Shown here: one piece after another, positions 33,690-42,477 of the stretch
Numbering within the stretch: the stretch's first letter is position 1
Layout: every line of letters starts with the position of its first letter
Origin: Chitinophaga polysaccharea
GTDB taxonomy: Bacteria > Bacteroidota > Bacteroidia > Chitinophagales > Chitinophagaceae
NCBI RefSeq assembly: GCF_902150045.1
Contig: NZ_CABFVU010000002.1
Span: 484,001-548,000, forward strand
Direction of reading: 5' to 3'
Length of the DNA stretch: 64,000 nt
Program-made: the position numbers and the translations under genes
Notes under the pieces: generated by a model
What the model saw: only the letters and a program-made list of their open reading frames with translations
Told to the model about the DNA's origin: nothing
Database searches by the model: none

Positions 33690-34157
33690 ATGAATATACG
33701 AATACCTGCCTTTATCGGTATTATTGCATGGATGGCTGTTTCATGCGCAGACACGAAATCGCCTGAATCCGCTGCTGAACTGCCTTTAACCGGCACCTGG
33801 AAGCTGGCTTACAGCAAGATGATCAAGAATGGAGATACTACTGATACTTACCCGGTAAAGGGGCAGGAGATGATTAAAATCTTTAATGGTAGTCATTTTG
33901 CTTTTTTTCAGCACGATGTTTCAAAGGGGAGCGACAGCAGTACGGCTATATTCGGGTCCGGTGCCGGTACGTACATATTGTCGGGCAACAAATACGAGGA
34001 GCATTTGCAATATTGCAGTTTCCGCAGCTGGGAAGATAAGCATTTTACTTTTACGCTCACTTTGCAGCATGATACGCTGATCCAACGTGGGATAGAGAAG
34101 ATTGACAGTTTAAACGTGAACCACGAGATCATAGAGGCGTATATCCGTTTACGTTAA
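33690..34157 (+). CDS. Small lipoprotein, lipocalin-like
   Basis: A 155-residue lipoprotein from the ATG at 33690 (MNIRIPAFIGIIAWMAVSCAD, Cys 19 in the lipobox). An in-frame ORF start at 33654 would push the signal peptide inward. The mature part has the look of a lipocalin-like heme or ligand-binding beta barrel (LTGTWKLAYSKMIKNGDTTD, IKIFNGSHFAFFQ, GAGTYILSGNKYEEHLQYCS). The ligand is unknown. It is followed after 10 bp by a cupin gene. Confidence 0.65.
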   Translation: MNIRIPAFIGIIAWMAVSCADTKSPESAAELPLTGTWKLAYSKMIKNGDTTDTYPVKGQEMIKIFNGSHFAFFQHDVSKGSDSSTAIFGSGAGTYILSGNKYEEHLQYCSFRSWEDKHFTFTLTLQHDTLIQRGIEKIDSLNVNHEIIEAYIRLR

Positions 34158-34167
34158 AATATCTATA

Positions 34168-34518
34168 ATGGGTATGAATATTCCTTTTCAGACCATCGAC
34201 TGGTCATCAGTTCCGAAAACAGTATATCCCGGTGAAGAAGGCACTGCCTGGTGGCAAACCCTACAGTTCCCGGGGCTGCGGATACGGATTGTAGAGTACT
34301 CTCCCGGTTACCTGGCAGATCACTGGTGTAAGAAAGGGCATATTGTACATTGTTTACAAGGTTCTTTTGTAAGTGAATTACAGAATGGTGAAAAATTTGA
34401 ATTATCTGAGGGCATGAGTCATGTTGTATCAGATGATTTGAGTGTTCATCGTTCTGCTTCAGCAGGTGGTGTAAAACTACTGATTGTAGATGGCGATTTT
34501 CTGCAGCCGTCTTTATAA
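34168..34518 (+). CDS. DHCW-motif cupin fold protein
   Basis: A 116-residue single-domain cupin. The motif ADHWCKKGHIVHCLQG at about residues 50-65 defines the group, followed by the second cupin stretch EGMSHVVSDDLSVHRS. Function in the family is not established; metal binding by the histidines is likely. Only 10 bp separate it from the preceding lipoprotein gene, so they may be co-transcribed. Confidence 0.85.
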   Translation: MGMNIPFQTIDWSSVPKTVYPGEEGTAWWQTLQFPGLRIRIVEYSPGYLADHWCKKGHIVHCLQGSFVSELQNGEKFELSEGMSHVVSDDLSVHRSASAGGVKLLIVDGDFLQPSL

Positions 34519-34870
34519 TATACTTCCCTGGTTATTTAATTGAGTGGAGCTCTTCCATCTCTTGCCCTGTATTATGGTCTCTGGTTAACGTCTTTTTAAT
34601 GTAACCATTTGGTTTCTTTTTTATGATTTTTCATAATATGTTTTTCCGGCGTAGAACCGCTATGGCATTGAATCTTCCCACTTCTAAAACATTCGTGCTT
34701 AACAATGGATTAACCACTCCTGATGTTTTATAGCGTTACTTTTAATCTGGATTTCAAGAAAGGGAATGCAAAATAAACCACTTTCAACCACCGTGTTAAA
34801 CCATAGAAAATTTGATTTTCTAACACCGGACCATCAATAATTTTTCCTAAACCAGTCTCTCAAAAAGGAA
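34519..34870. other. Non-coding stretch with two dyads upstream of the sigma factor gene
   Basis: No gene seen. TTATGATTTTTCATAA (34621-34636) is a perfect dyad. At 34791-34829 a stem CCGTGTTA/TAACACCGG encloses a perfect AGAAAAT-TTG-ATTTTCT hairpin, 42 bp before the sigma factor ATG. Confidence 0.55.
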
Positions 34871-35437
34871 ATGAGAATGCAACAAAACAACCAAGATGCC
34901 GTCCTGCTGGAGCTGCTCAAAAATGGTAGTACCGAAGCTTTTACAGCAGTATACAAAAAGTACAACCGTATTCTGATGATGCTGGCAACAGACATGCTGA
35001 AGGATGAAGACAAAGCACAGGATGTTCTCCAGGAATTTTTTCTCGATTTCTGGCAGAAGAAATTATTCCTGAAAATTGATGCTAACTACCAGAACCGCGA
35101 CAGTGGCTGTATTATGAAGAGTTATCTTTACGCCAGTATACGCAATCGCTGTCTTAACAAAATTACCCGCGAAAGGAAATTTTCCTGTGTAATTCCGGAT
35201 GAGGCTTTTTTACCGGATGATCCGCTGGAAAGTAAAGAGATCTACTGCCAGGTGAATATCGCGCTGAAAAAGAAAGTGCCGCCTAAATCATCTACTGCCT
35301 TCCGTTTGAGGCATTACGACCAGAAAAGTCATAAAGAAATAGCTGAGGAAATGAATACAAGTATTCAAACAGTGAAAAACCAGATTGGTACTGCTGTAAG
35401 AATTTTGCGCGGTTACTTTGCACCTGCCCACCTGTAA
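34871..35437 (+). CDS. ECF-type RNA polymerase sigma factor
   Basis: A 188-residue sigma-70 family factor of the extracytoplasmic type. Region 2 is at about residues 25-90 (LMMLATDMLKDEDKAQDVLQEFFLDFW, noted as KDEDKAQDVLQEFFLDFW) and region 4 at about 130-185, with the HTH KEIAEEMNTSIQTVKNQIG. Sigma factors of this kind in Bacteroidota usually stand before a FecR-type anti-sigma gene; none follows here. The next gene, after 420 bp, is a siderophore-type TonB receptor, the probable target. Confidence 0.9.
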   Translation: MRMQQNNQDAVLLELLKNGSTEAFTAVYKKYNRILMMLATDMLKDEDKAQDVLQEFFLDFWQKKLFLKIDANYQNRDSGCIMKSYLYASIRNRCLNKITRERKFSCVIPDEAFLPDDPLESKEIYCQVNIALKKKVPPKSSTAFRLRHYDQKSHKEIAEEMNTSIQTVKNQIGTAVRILRGYFAPAHL

Positions 35438-35442
35438 TCCTT

Positions 35443-35507
35443 AAACCCTGCTTTAATCAATGGATGCCTGTTGCCCAAATCGCTTCAATGGGTTACAGCA
35501 GGGGTTT
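35443..35507 (+). terminator. Possible terminator or attenuator after the sigma factor gene
   Basis: AAACCCTGCT pairs with AGCAGGGGTTT across a 44-base loop that has its own GCCCA/TGGGT stem. There is no clear T run, so termination is uncertain. Confidence 0.4.
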
Positions 35508-35589
35508 GCCTTATATGGTTATCCTGATGGACCTTTTGGGCCTGTTGCGGCTTTTGCCAGGATAGGTACAGGATAGGTATATGATAGCC

Positions 35590-35760
35590 AATTCCTCAAC
35601 GCGGACAAGGGCTTTACCGAAAAGTAAGCCTCTGCCCGGTGAACAGCAGCTTACGTTTGCGGGCCCCTGCTTACTTAAAGATAAGCGGGGCGCCAGCTTC
35701 GGAATGCCTGCCGGTAATGGCCGCCATGCCAGATGACAACAGGGTTGCCCCCTGTGGATA
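35590..35760 (+). promoter_or_regulatory. GC-rich structured leader region before the TonB receptor
   Basis: The stretch is markedly richer in GC than the rest of the gap and has nested complementary segments: AGTAAGC with GCTTACG, and CCCCTGCTTA with TAAGCGGGG (one bulge). I see no gene on either strand. It could be an RNA leader. It does not match cobalamin, TPP, FMN or Moco riboswitch signatures that I know. Confidence 0.35.
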
Positions 35761-35770
35761 AATAATTATT

Positions 35771-35806
35771 TCCCGATCTCGTAAATCGTTTTCCCGATAC
35801 GGTAGA
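35771..35806 (+). repeat. Direct repeat TTTCCCGAT before the TonB receptor
   Basis: TTTCCCGATCTCGTA and, about 22 bases on, TTTCCCGATACGGTA form a direct repeat some 60-85 bp before the receptor start. This spacing fits a regulator site; which regulator is unknown. Confidence 0.35.
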
Positions 35807-35857
35807 TAATTTGGCCTTTTCTGACTGCAACTTTGCGGCGTAAACGATAAGACCAAC

Positions 35858-38212
35858 ATGACAAGGGCATACCTTTTTCTTACTTTTTTCCTGCTTCCTT
35901 TTACCATGATATACGCCGGCGTGCCGGACGAAGGAGCCAACAATACCATCCAGGGCGTTATTACCACATCAGACGGTCATCCGGCTACAAACGTAACCGT
36001 TGTTCTGAAAGGTATCGCGAAAGGAATGATCACAAATCAAAGCGGTGAGTTCCTCTTTAAAAATATTCCCGATGGTAACTATGAACTGGAAATATCTATG
36101 GTGGGGTTTGAAACCATCAGGCGAAGCGTTGCTGTAATAAACGGCAAAAGTGTTCTCCTGCAAATAGAACTGAAAACATCTTCTCAAAACCTCGAAGAAG
36201 TGGTGGTAGCTACCGGGGGAAACCGTTTCGCCAAAAAAGAAAGCGAGGATGTATCCAAACTGCCGCTGAAAAACCTGGAAAATCCACAGGTGTACAGCGT
36301 GGTAGGGAAAGAACTGATGAAAGAACAGCTGGTAACAGATTACAACAGCGCCTTTAAAAATATTCCCGGAGCAGGTATCCCTATTGTATACAACCAGGGA
36401 AGAAGCTCGGCTACCTCAAGAGGCTTTACCACCGCCAACCTGGTGCGTAATGGGGTAGGCAGCTTCGTGTACTCCAATGTGGACCCTGCCAACCTGGAGC
36501 GCATAGAAGTGATCAAAGGCCCCTCTGCCACACTGTTTGGCAGCACTCTTTCTTCTTTTGGCGGTTTGTTTAACCGCGTCACCAAAAAGCCATTCGACAG
36601 TTTCAAAGGAGAAGTGTCGTACTCCGGCGGCAGCTGGGACCTCAACCGCCTTACATTGGATATCAATACCCCTGTGAATGAACAAAAAAACGCGCTGTTC
36701 CGCTTCAACGGCGCTATTCATAGTGAGCGCAGCTTCCAGGACGCCGGTTTCAGTAAGAACTATTTACTGGCGCCCAGCTTCTCCTATAAGGTAAATGACC
36801 GGCTCACTATTTTACTGGATGTGGAAATGAGCGGCTATAAAGCTACCTCTCCTACAAGGTTAAGTCCTTACACCAAAGGAAAAGCACACAGCGTGGAGGA
36901 ACTGGGAATACCCTATAAACTATCCTTTGCCAATAACTCCATGTTTTATACCAGCCAGCAGATGAATGTTTTTGGCCAGATAAAATATAAGCTGTCTGAC
37001 AAATGGACGTCGCAAACCGTGTTTTCCCGTACCCGGTCTACCTCCGACGGGTTCACTACGCAGCTGAATATGTTGAGCGACAGCACCCTGCGGCAAGCTG
37101 TTACCTCTCAAACATATCCCTATTATGGTACGGATATCCAGCAAAACTTTATCGGCGATTTCCACATCGGTAAAATGCGCAACCGGCTGGTGGTAGGCGT
37201 TGATTTTTACAGCCTGCGCGCCTCCCGCAATGATACCATCGTAAATATGCCGGCCCTGAATTACAGGAACCCGGGCGATGCCTATTACAATTTCAATAGG
37301 GACAATGTAACACCAATGTTCGCCAAGCTGAAATTCCTGGCCTTCGATAGCAACCGTGAAAACACTTACAGCGCCTATTTTTCAGACGTTATCAATATCA
37401 CGGAACAGTTATTGGTAATGGCCAGCTTAAGATTGGATAATTACCATAATCTTGGCGCTTATTACCCTGCTAAAGATCTTACTGTGGGTAATTATACACA
37501 AACCGCTTTATCACCCAAATTCGGTATCGTATACCAGGTGATTAAAGACAGGATGTCGCTCTTTGCCAATTACATGAACGGATTCCAGAACCAGTCGGGT
37601 ACCGACTTTGACGGCAATACATTTAAACCGCAACAGGCTAACCAGATTGAAGGAGGGATTAAAGCAGATCTTTTCAATGAGAAATTAAATGCTACCCTGA
37701 GCTACTATGATATATCCGTTACCAATTCCGTGTATGATGATCCTGCACATAGCGGGTTCTCTCTTCAGAATGGCACCCAACTTAGCAGGGGCTTTGAAGC
37801 AGAAGTAATTGCCAACCCGGTTCCGGGGTTAAATATCATTGCAGGTTACGCCTATAATGAAAGTAAAATGGATAAGGCAGATGCCAAGTTCCAGGGGTTA
37901 CGGCCATCGGCAGCGGGGCCAGCTACTACCGCCAATCTTTGGGTAAGCTATCGTCTTGTGCGTGGCGAGGCCAAGGGGCTTGGTTTTGCTTTTGGGGGCA
38001 ACTATGGCAGCCAGTCATTCCAAACCAACACCAATACCTTTGCATTCACCATACCTTCTTATACTGTACTGGACGGCTCCCTGTTCTACGACAGACCCGT
38101 ATACCGTTTTGGATTGAAAGTGGATAATATTACCAATGAAAAGTACTGGTCGAACCGGTTGGCAGCACAAAATCCAACCAGGATAACTGCCAATCTTACT
38201 ATTAAATTTTAA
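35858..38212 (+). CDS. TonB-dependent receptor, siderophore type
   Basis: An outer membrane transporter of 784 residues, shorter than SusC. After the signal peptide comes a carboxypeptidase-regulatory-like domain (GVITTSDGHPATNVTVVLKG, about 30-110). The plug follows from about 130, with VYSVVGKELMKEQ, SSATSRGF and RIEVIKGPSATLFGS, which resembles FhuA/FoxA-type siderophore receptors. The barrel ends in NPTRITANLTIKF with a terminal Phe. The upstream sigma factor supports iron or siderophore uptake, but the ligand is not identifiable. A terminator follows. Confidence 0.92.
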   Translation: MTRAYLFLTFFLLPFTMIYAGVPDEGANNTIQGVITTSDGHPATNVTVVLKGIAKGMITNQSGEFLFKNIPDGNYELEISMVGFETIRRSVAVINGKSVLLQIELKTSSQNLEEVVVATGGNRFAKKESEDVSKLPLKNLENPQVYSVVGKELMKEQLVTDYNSAFKNIPGAGIPIVYNQGRSSATSRGFTTANLVRNGVGSFVYSNVDPANLERIEVIKGPSATLFGSTLSSFGGLFNRVTKKPFDSFKGEVSYSGGSWDLNRLTLDINTPVNEQKNALFRFNGAIHSERSFQDAGFSKNYLLAPSFSYKVNDRLTILLDVEMSGYKATSPTRLSPYTKGKAHSVEELGIPYKLSFANNSMFYTSQQMNVFGQIKYKLSDKWTSQTVFSRTRSTSDGFTTQLNMLSDSTLRQAVTSQTYPYYGTDIQQNFIGDFHIGKMRNRLVVGVDFYSLRASRNDTIVNMPALNYRNPGDAYYNFNRDNVTPMFAKLKFLAFDSNRENTYSAYFSDVINITEQLLVMASLRLDNYHNLGAYYPAKDLTVGNYTQTALSPKFGIVYQVIKDRMSLFANYMNGFQNQSGTDFDGNTFKPQQANQIEGGIKADLFNEKLNATLSYYDISVTNSVYDDPAHSGFSLQNGTQLSRGFEAEVIANPVPGLNIIAGYAYNESKMDKADAKFQGLRPSAAGPATTANLWVSYRLVRGEAKGLGFAFGGNYGSQSFQTNTNTFAFTIPSYTVLDGSLFYDRPVYRFGLKVDNITNEKYWSNRLAAQNPTRITANLTIKF

Positions 38213-38215
38213 GCA

Positions 38216-38250
38216 ATAACTGCAGGAGAAGTGGTCTCTCCTGCAGTTAT
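38216..38250. terminator. Bidirectional terminator between TonB receptor and SnoaL-like gene
   Basis: ATAACTGCAGGAGA pairs perfectly with 38237-38250 across a 7-base loop, between two convergent stops. Confidence 0.85.
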
Positions 38251-38258
38251 TTATCTTC

Positions 38259-38609
38259 CTACAGGCTATACAAATGCTGTTCTTTTATAATTTTCCCATT
38301 TTTCCAGTGCGCCACAGAAATCTGCTGGTAATTTAATTTCCCCATTTTTGGATGCATGAACTGGTAATGCCATTCTGCTACGGAATAACCCTTGATCACC
38401 ATACTGTTTTTCAGTGCTATTTTTAGATCGGTGGTGTTACTGAGAAACCCGCTAACCGCCTTGCGCATGGCTTCCAGCCCTTTAATAGCCGGACCGTCAT
38501 TATCTGAAGAGCTTATATTTTCATCATAATACTTATCCAGCGCTTCAAGAAATTTTCCTTCACTGATAAGACGGTGAAATCCTGCTACTGTTGCTTCAAA
38601 ATTTTCCAT
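38259..38609 (-). CDS. SnoaL-like/NTF2-fold protein
   Basis: A 116-residue single-domain protein of the NTF2-like superfamily. It has the helical start (VAGFHRLISEGKFLEALDKYYDENI, noted as EGKFLEALDKYYDENI), the loop GPAIKGLEAMRKAV, and the C-terminal strands SVAEWHYQF and VAHWKNGKIIKEQHLY. Members include polyketide cyclases and many proteins of unknown role. It is a single gene convergent with the TonB receptor. Confidence 0.8.
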   Translation of the reverse strand: MENFEATVAGFHRLISEGKFLEALDKYYDENISSSDNDGPAIKGLEAMRKAVSGFLSNTTDLKIALKNSMVIKGYSVAEWHYQFMHPKMGKLNYQQISVAHWKNGKIIKEQHLYSL

Positions 38610-38894
38610 GCTTTTTTGCTCAAATTAAAGAATAAATCAGGAAGATGATGGCATCATGATAACATTCATTTCTCTGTAACTTTTTCGCATGCTCGATTGC
38701 GCAGAAGTGGAAGAAATAGACTTCTGCCGGAAGTATACCTCCGGTTGTGCCGCTTGTATCCGTTCGCAACTGAACAGTTATTTGTACTGAAAATGAACAA
38801 AGCACGTAATTTTATCTGTATAATTTGCTGTGGTTAAGATGATTGGGAACTGGTATATTGTTTTCTGCGGGACGGGAGTCAAAGACTTTGAACT

Positions 38895-41270
38895 ATGTTT
38901 GGAAACTATTTTAAAGTGGCATGGCGGAATCTCATCCGGAACAAGGCCTTCTCTGTCATTAATATCCTGGGACTCACTATTGGCCTGGCCTGCAGCCTGC
39001 TGATAGTATTATGGGTATGGGATGAACGCAGCATAGATAATTTCCATGAGCAGGGGAGCCGTCTTTATCTGGTATATGAGCGACAGTTTGTAGATAAGGA
39101 AATATTTGCCAGTTATAAAACGCCAGGTATGCTGGCAAATGAAATGAAGCGTACTATTCCCGAAATAGCGTATGCCTCCAATTTTTCATGGATAGACGAT
39201 AATCCCGACCGGCTTACTTTTGAAGGGAACAATAAAGTTGCAAAGTTTGATGCCTGTTATGCGGACTCCGATTATTTTAAAATGATGAGCTATCCTCTGC
39301 TGGAAGGGAACCCCACTACAGTGCTTAATAAACCTGGCAGTATATGCATTTCGGAAAAGATGGCAAAGGCATTTTTTGGCAGCGCAGCTGCTGCTATAGG
39401 TAAAATCCTCAGGTATGATAACCGGAACAGCCTCGCCATCACCGGTGTATTTAAGGATCTGCCGCAGCATGTTTCTGCAAAATTTGATTGCCTTATCGAC
39501 TGGGCAAGTTTCCTGCGTGAAAACGATTGGGCAAAAGATTGGGGGAACGTGGGACCTAACACTCTTATTCTGCTGCATAAAGATGCCTCTCCACAAAAGG
39601 TGGCAGCTAAGATCAAGAACTTTCTGGCTAAGTATAGTAAGAGCAGTAATTACCGGGCGGAGCTGGAATTGCAGCGTTACGGCGATAGCTATCTGCATGC
39701 AAATTTCAAGGCAGGCTACCTGTCGGGCGGCCGGATAGAATATGTAAGATTATTCAGCATAGTAGCAGTTTTTATTTTGCTGATCGCCTGCATAAATTTC
39801 ATGAATCTTACTACTGCCCGTTCTGCCAAGCGTGCAAAGGAAATAGGCATCCGTAAAGTGGCCGGCGCCGCCCAGTCTGTACTGGTACGGCAATTTCTGA
39901 GCGAGGCAATGCTGGTTACGGCGTTATCGGTGTTGCTGGCACTGATGCTTGTTTATGGGTTGTTGCCTTTCTTTAATCAGCTTAGCGGCAAGCAGCTCAT
40001 TTTTCCTGCTTCAAATATTTATTTTTGGTGTAGCCTGGCAGGCTTAACGCTTATTACAGGTCTGGCTGCAGGTAGTTACCCCGCTGTTTTTCTTTCGTCT
40101 TTCAGACCATTGGCTGTTTTAAAGGGAACCCTGAAATTCGGTAGCACTGATATTAGTTTGAGGAAAGGACTGGTGGTATTCCAGTTTACGCTATCTATCC
40201 TGTTCATCATAGGAGCTATTGTTGTTTCCAGGCAGGTGAAATATATACAGCAGGCAGACCTGGGCTACAACAGGGAAAACCTGGTTTATCTGCCCATAGA
40301 AGGCGATCTGGCTGCCAGGTATCCCGTGTTTAAGCAGGAAGCAATGAATGCGCCCGGTATTAAAATGATATCGCGTATCGGGGAAGCGCCTACTTCAATA
40401 GGCAGCAGCACCTGGGGGATTGATTGGGAGGGCAAAATGCCGGGTGATAACCAGATGTTTACTCAAACGTCTGCAGGATATGATTTCGTGAAAACCCTCA
40501 ATTTGAAGATGATAGCTGGCAGGGATTTGTCTAAAGACTTCGCATCAGATTCTGCAGGTTACCTGGTGAATGAAGCGGCGTTAAGGATAATCGGATATAA
40601 GGATCCTATTGGCAAGCCGCTGAGCATGTGGGGGAAAAAGGGCACTATAGTAGGGGTATTAAAGGATTTCCACTTTTCATTATTCCACGACCCTATTCAT
40701 CCTCTCATTGTATGGAACGGAGAGAAAGACGAATATGGAAGTATACTGGTCCGCACTGAAGCAGGTAAAACAAAGGAGGCACTGGCCAGCCTGGAAAAGA
40801 TCTGTAAAGCATTGAATCCTAAATTCCCGTTTACCTTTACTTTTTCTGATGAGGCCTATCAGAAAACATATAACAGTGAAACTGTAGTGAGTAAGCTCTC
40901 CGCTGGTTTTTCGTTCCTTGCTATATTTATATCCTGCCTCGGATTGCTGGGGCTGGCCATGTTTACAGCTGAGCAACGGACGAAGGAAATTGGTATCCGG
41001 AAAATATTGGGAGCTGGTGCAGCTTCCCTGTTCACATTGTTGTCAAAAGAGTTTATTGTACTTGTAATTATTGCCTTCTTTATAGCGTCGCCATTGGCGT
41101 GGTGGTTCATGAACAACTGGCTGCAGGGCTTTTCGTATAAAATTGATATGGAGTGGTGGATGTTTGTAGCGGCTGTTTTATTGATCACGGGGATTGCCTT
41201 GCTCACTATCAGTTATCAAACCATGAAAGCAATATTAATGAAGCCGGTGAAGAGTTTGAAAGGGGAGTAG
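38895..41270 (+). CDS. ABC transporter permease, FtsX/MacB type
   Basis: A 791-residue inner membrane protein. It begins with the typical MFGNYFKVAWRNLIRNKAFS and one transmembrane helix (VINILGLTIGLACSLLIVLW), followed by a MacB-like periplasmic core domain, a block of three helices (about 285-430, with RAKEIGIRKVAGAAQSVLVRQF), a second periplasmic domain, and the last three helices (RTKEIGIRKILGAGAASLFTLL). Such duplicated permeases in Bacteroidota export lipids, peptides or drugs, or control cell-wall enzymes. No ATPase gene adjoins, so the ABC partner is elsewhere. Confidence 0.92.
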   Translation: MFGNYFKVAWRNLIRNKAFSVINILGLTIGLACSLLIVLWVWDERSIDNFHEQGSRLYLVYERQFVDKEIFASYKTPGMLANEMKRTIPEIAYASNFSWIDDNPDRLTFEGNNKVAKFDACYADSDYFKMMSYPLLEGNPTTVLNKPGSICISEKMAKAFFGSAAAAIGKILRYDNRNSLAITGVFKDLPQHVSAKFDCLIDWASFLRENDWAKDWGNVGPNTLILLHKDASPQKVAAKIKNFLAKYSKSSNYRAELELQRYGDSYLHANFKAGYLSGGRIEYVRLFSIVAVFILLIACINFMNLTTARSAKRAKEIGIRKVAGAAQSVLVRQFLSEAMLVTALSVLLALMLVYGLLPFFNQLSGKQLIFPASNIYFWCSLAGLTLITGLAAGSYPAVFLSSFRPLAVLKGTLKFGSTDISLRKGLVVFQFTLSILFIIGAIVVSRQVKYIQQADLGYNRENLVYLPIEGDLAARYPVFKQEAMNAPGIKMISRIGEAPTSIGSSTWGIDWEGKMPGDNQMFTQTSAGYDFVKTLNLKMIAGRDLSKDFASDSAGYLVNEAALRIIGYKDPIGKPLSMWGKKGTIVGVLKDFHFSLFHDPIHPLIVWNGEKDEYGSILVRTEAGKTKEALASLEKICKALNPKFPFTFTFSDEAYQKTYNSETVVSKLSAGFSFLAIFISCLGLLGLAMFTAEQRTKEIGIRKILGAGAASLFTLLSKEFIVLVIIAFFIASPLAWWFMNNWLQGFSYKIDMEWWMFVAAVLLITGIALLTISYQTMKAILMKPVKSLKGE

Positions 41271-41450
41271 CTTAGTATATCAGAAAGGTATAAAATTAGG
41301 GGAAAGAGCCTGACCTCTTGACAGGCGCTTCCTCAAACCATTGACGCTTCTTTTTATACCAGGTATCAGCTTTTGTACCACTACCCCGGGAAATGTCAGA
41401 AAATACAAAAAAAACAGCATTTATGTTGCTTTGCCGATAAACGCACCGCT

Positions 41451-41458
41451 TACTTTTG
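41451..41458 (+). promoter_or_regulatory. -7 box for the sugar isomerase gene
   Basis: TACTTTTG matches TAnnTTTG and ends 46 bases before the ATG at 41505. Confidence 0.45.
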
Positions 41459-41504
41459 TCACCTAAGGTAATACCCTGTAAAAGCACTTATTTATATTTA
41501 TTAC

Positions 41505-42326
41505 ATGCAGATAAAAATTCTTTGTACACGATGGGGCCACGAAAATATCCCTATAGAAGCTTTTTTCGAAAAGGTAAAATCCGCAGGATATGATGGCATT
41601 GATTCCTGGCTGCCTGAAAATAAAAATGACAGGAAGGTGTTTATCAAACGTAGCAGGGAACTGGGATTGCCAATAGTTGTACAACAGCATCAGGCGGAAG
41701 GCCAGGATATTCAAAGCTTTTGCAAAAGCTTTGAATACCACCTGGATGCAGCAATGGAATGCAACCCGGTAATCATTAATTCGCATTCAGGGAGAGATTT
41801 TTTTTCGATGGATGAACAACTTGCCGTTATTGATACGGCAGAGAACTTTTCGGCAAGGAATAATATCGTTATCGCGCATGAAACACACAGAGGCCGGATG
41901 GGGTTCAGCCCGGCGAATGCAGGAGAACTGTTTAAGCAAAGGCCTTCCATGAAAGTAACCGCCGATCTTTCGCACTGGGTTTGCGTTACGGAAAGCTATC
42001 TTGAAGGATTCAAAGAAACAGTTGACGAAGCAATCCGGCGCACCATACATATACACGCCCGTGTGGGGTTTCCTGAAGGGCCACAGATCCCTGATCCGCG
42101 ACTGCCGGAATGGGCTGAGCCGCTGAACTACTTCACCGGCTTGTGGTCCAGGATCATCCGGGAAAAAGAAGCTGAAGGCACATCACTGCTTACCATTACA
42201 ACAGAGTTCGGACCACCACCTTATATGTGGACTACCCCGCCGGGCAATATACCAGTGACTTCGCAATGGGATGTGAATTTATTTATGATGCATCTGCTGA
42301 GAGATATAATTACACCACAACAATAA
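41505..42326 (+). CDS. Sugar phosphate isomerase/epimerase family protein
   Basis: A TIM-barrel protein of the xylose isomerase-like (AP endonuclease 2) superfamily, 273 residues with no signal peptide. Likely metal ligands are in VIINSHSGRDFFSMDEQ, IVIAHETHRGR, VTADLSHWVCV and TIHIHARVGFPEGPQ, and the final Glu in TITTEFGPPPYMW. It probably handles a sugar or sugar acid released by the glycan locus that follows. The exact reaction is unknown. It is in the same direction as the AraC regulator downstream. Confidence 0.85.
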   Translation: MQIKILCTRWGHENIPIEAFFEKVKSAGYDGIDSWLPENKNDRKVFIKRSRELGLPIVVQQHQAEGQDIQSFCKSFEYHLDAAMECNPVIINSHSGRDFFSMDEQLAVIDTAENFSARNNIVIAHETHRGRMGFSPANAGELFKQRPSMKVTADLSHWVCVTESYLEGFKETVDEAIRRTIHIHARVGFPEGPQIPDPRLPEWAEPLNYFTGLWSRIIREKEAEGTSLLTITTEFGPPPYMWTTPPGNIPVTSQWDVNLFMMHLLRDIITPQQ

Positions 42327-42477
42327 CCCTCATGTATTCAGCTCTACATTATTTTACCTGGTAACGCATTTTTGCTAACTTTATCTCTTAACACGTTATG
42401 TTGTGTTGATGGGCGGAAATCTTTCCCACCTTTAATAACGCCGGTTGCAACCAATATTTAAGAGAAAAGATCATTCA

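Noticed and set aside
35590..35760. Cobalamin riboswitch before the TonB receptor
   Set aside because: The conserved B12-box and core bases are not present, although the region is structured.
41296..41487. Minus-strand frame of 63 codons after the ABC permease
   Set aside because: It overlaps the promoter of the isomerase gene and shows no recognisable motif; treated as chance.
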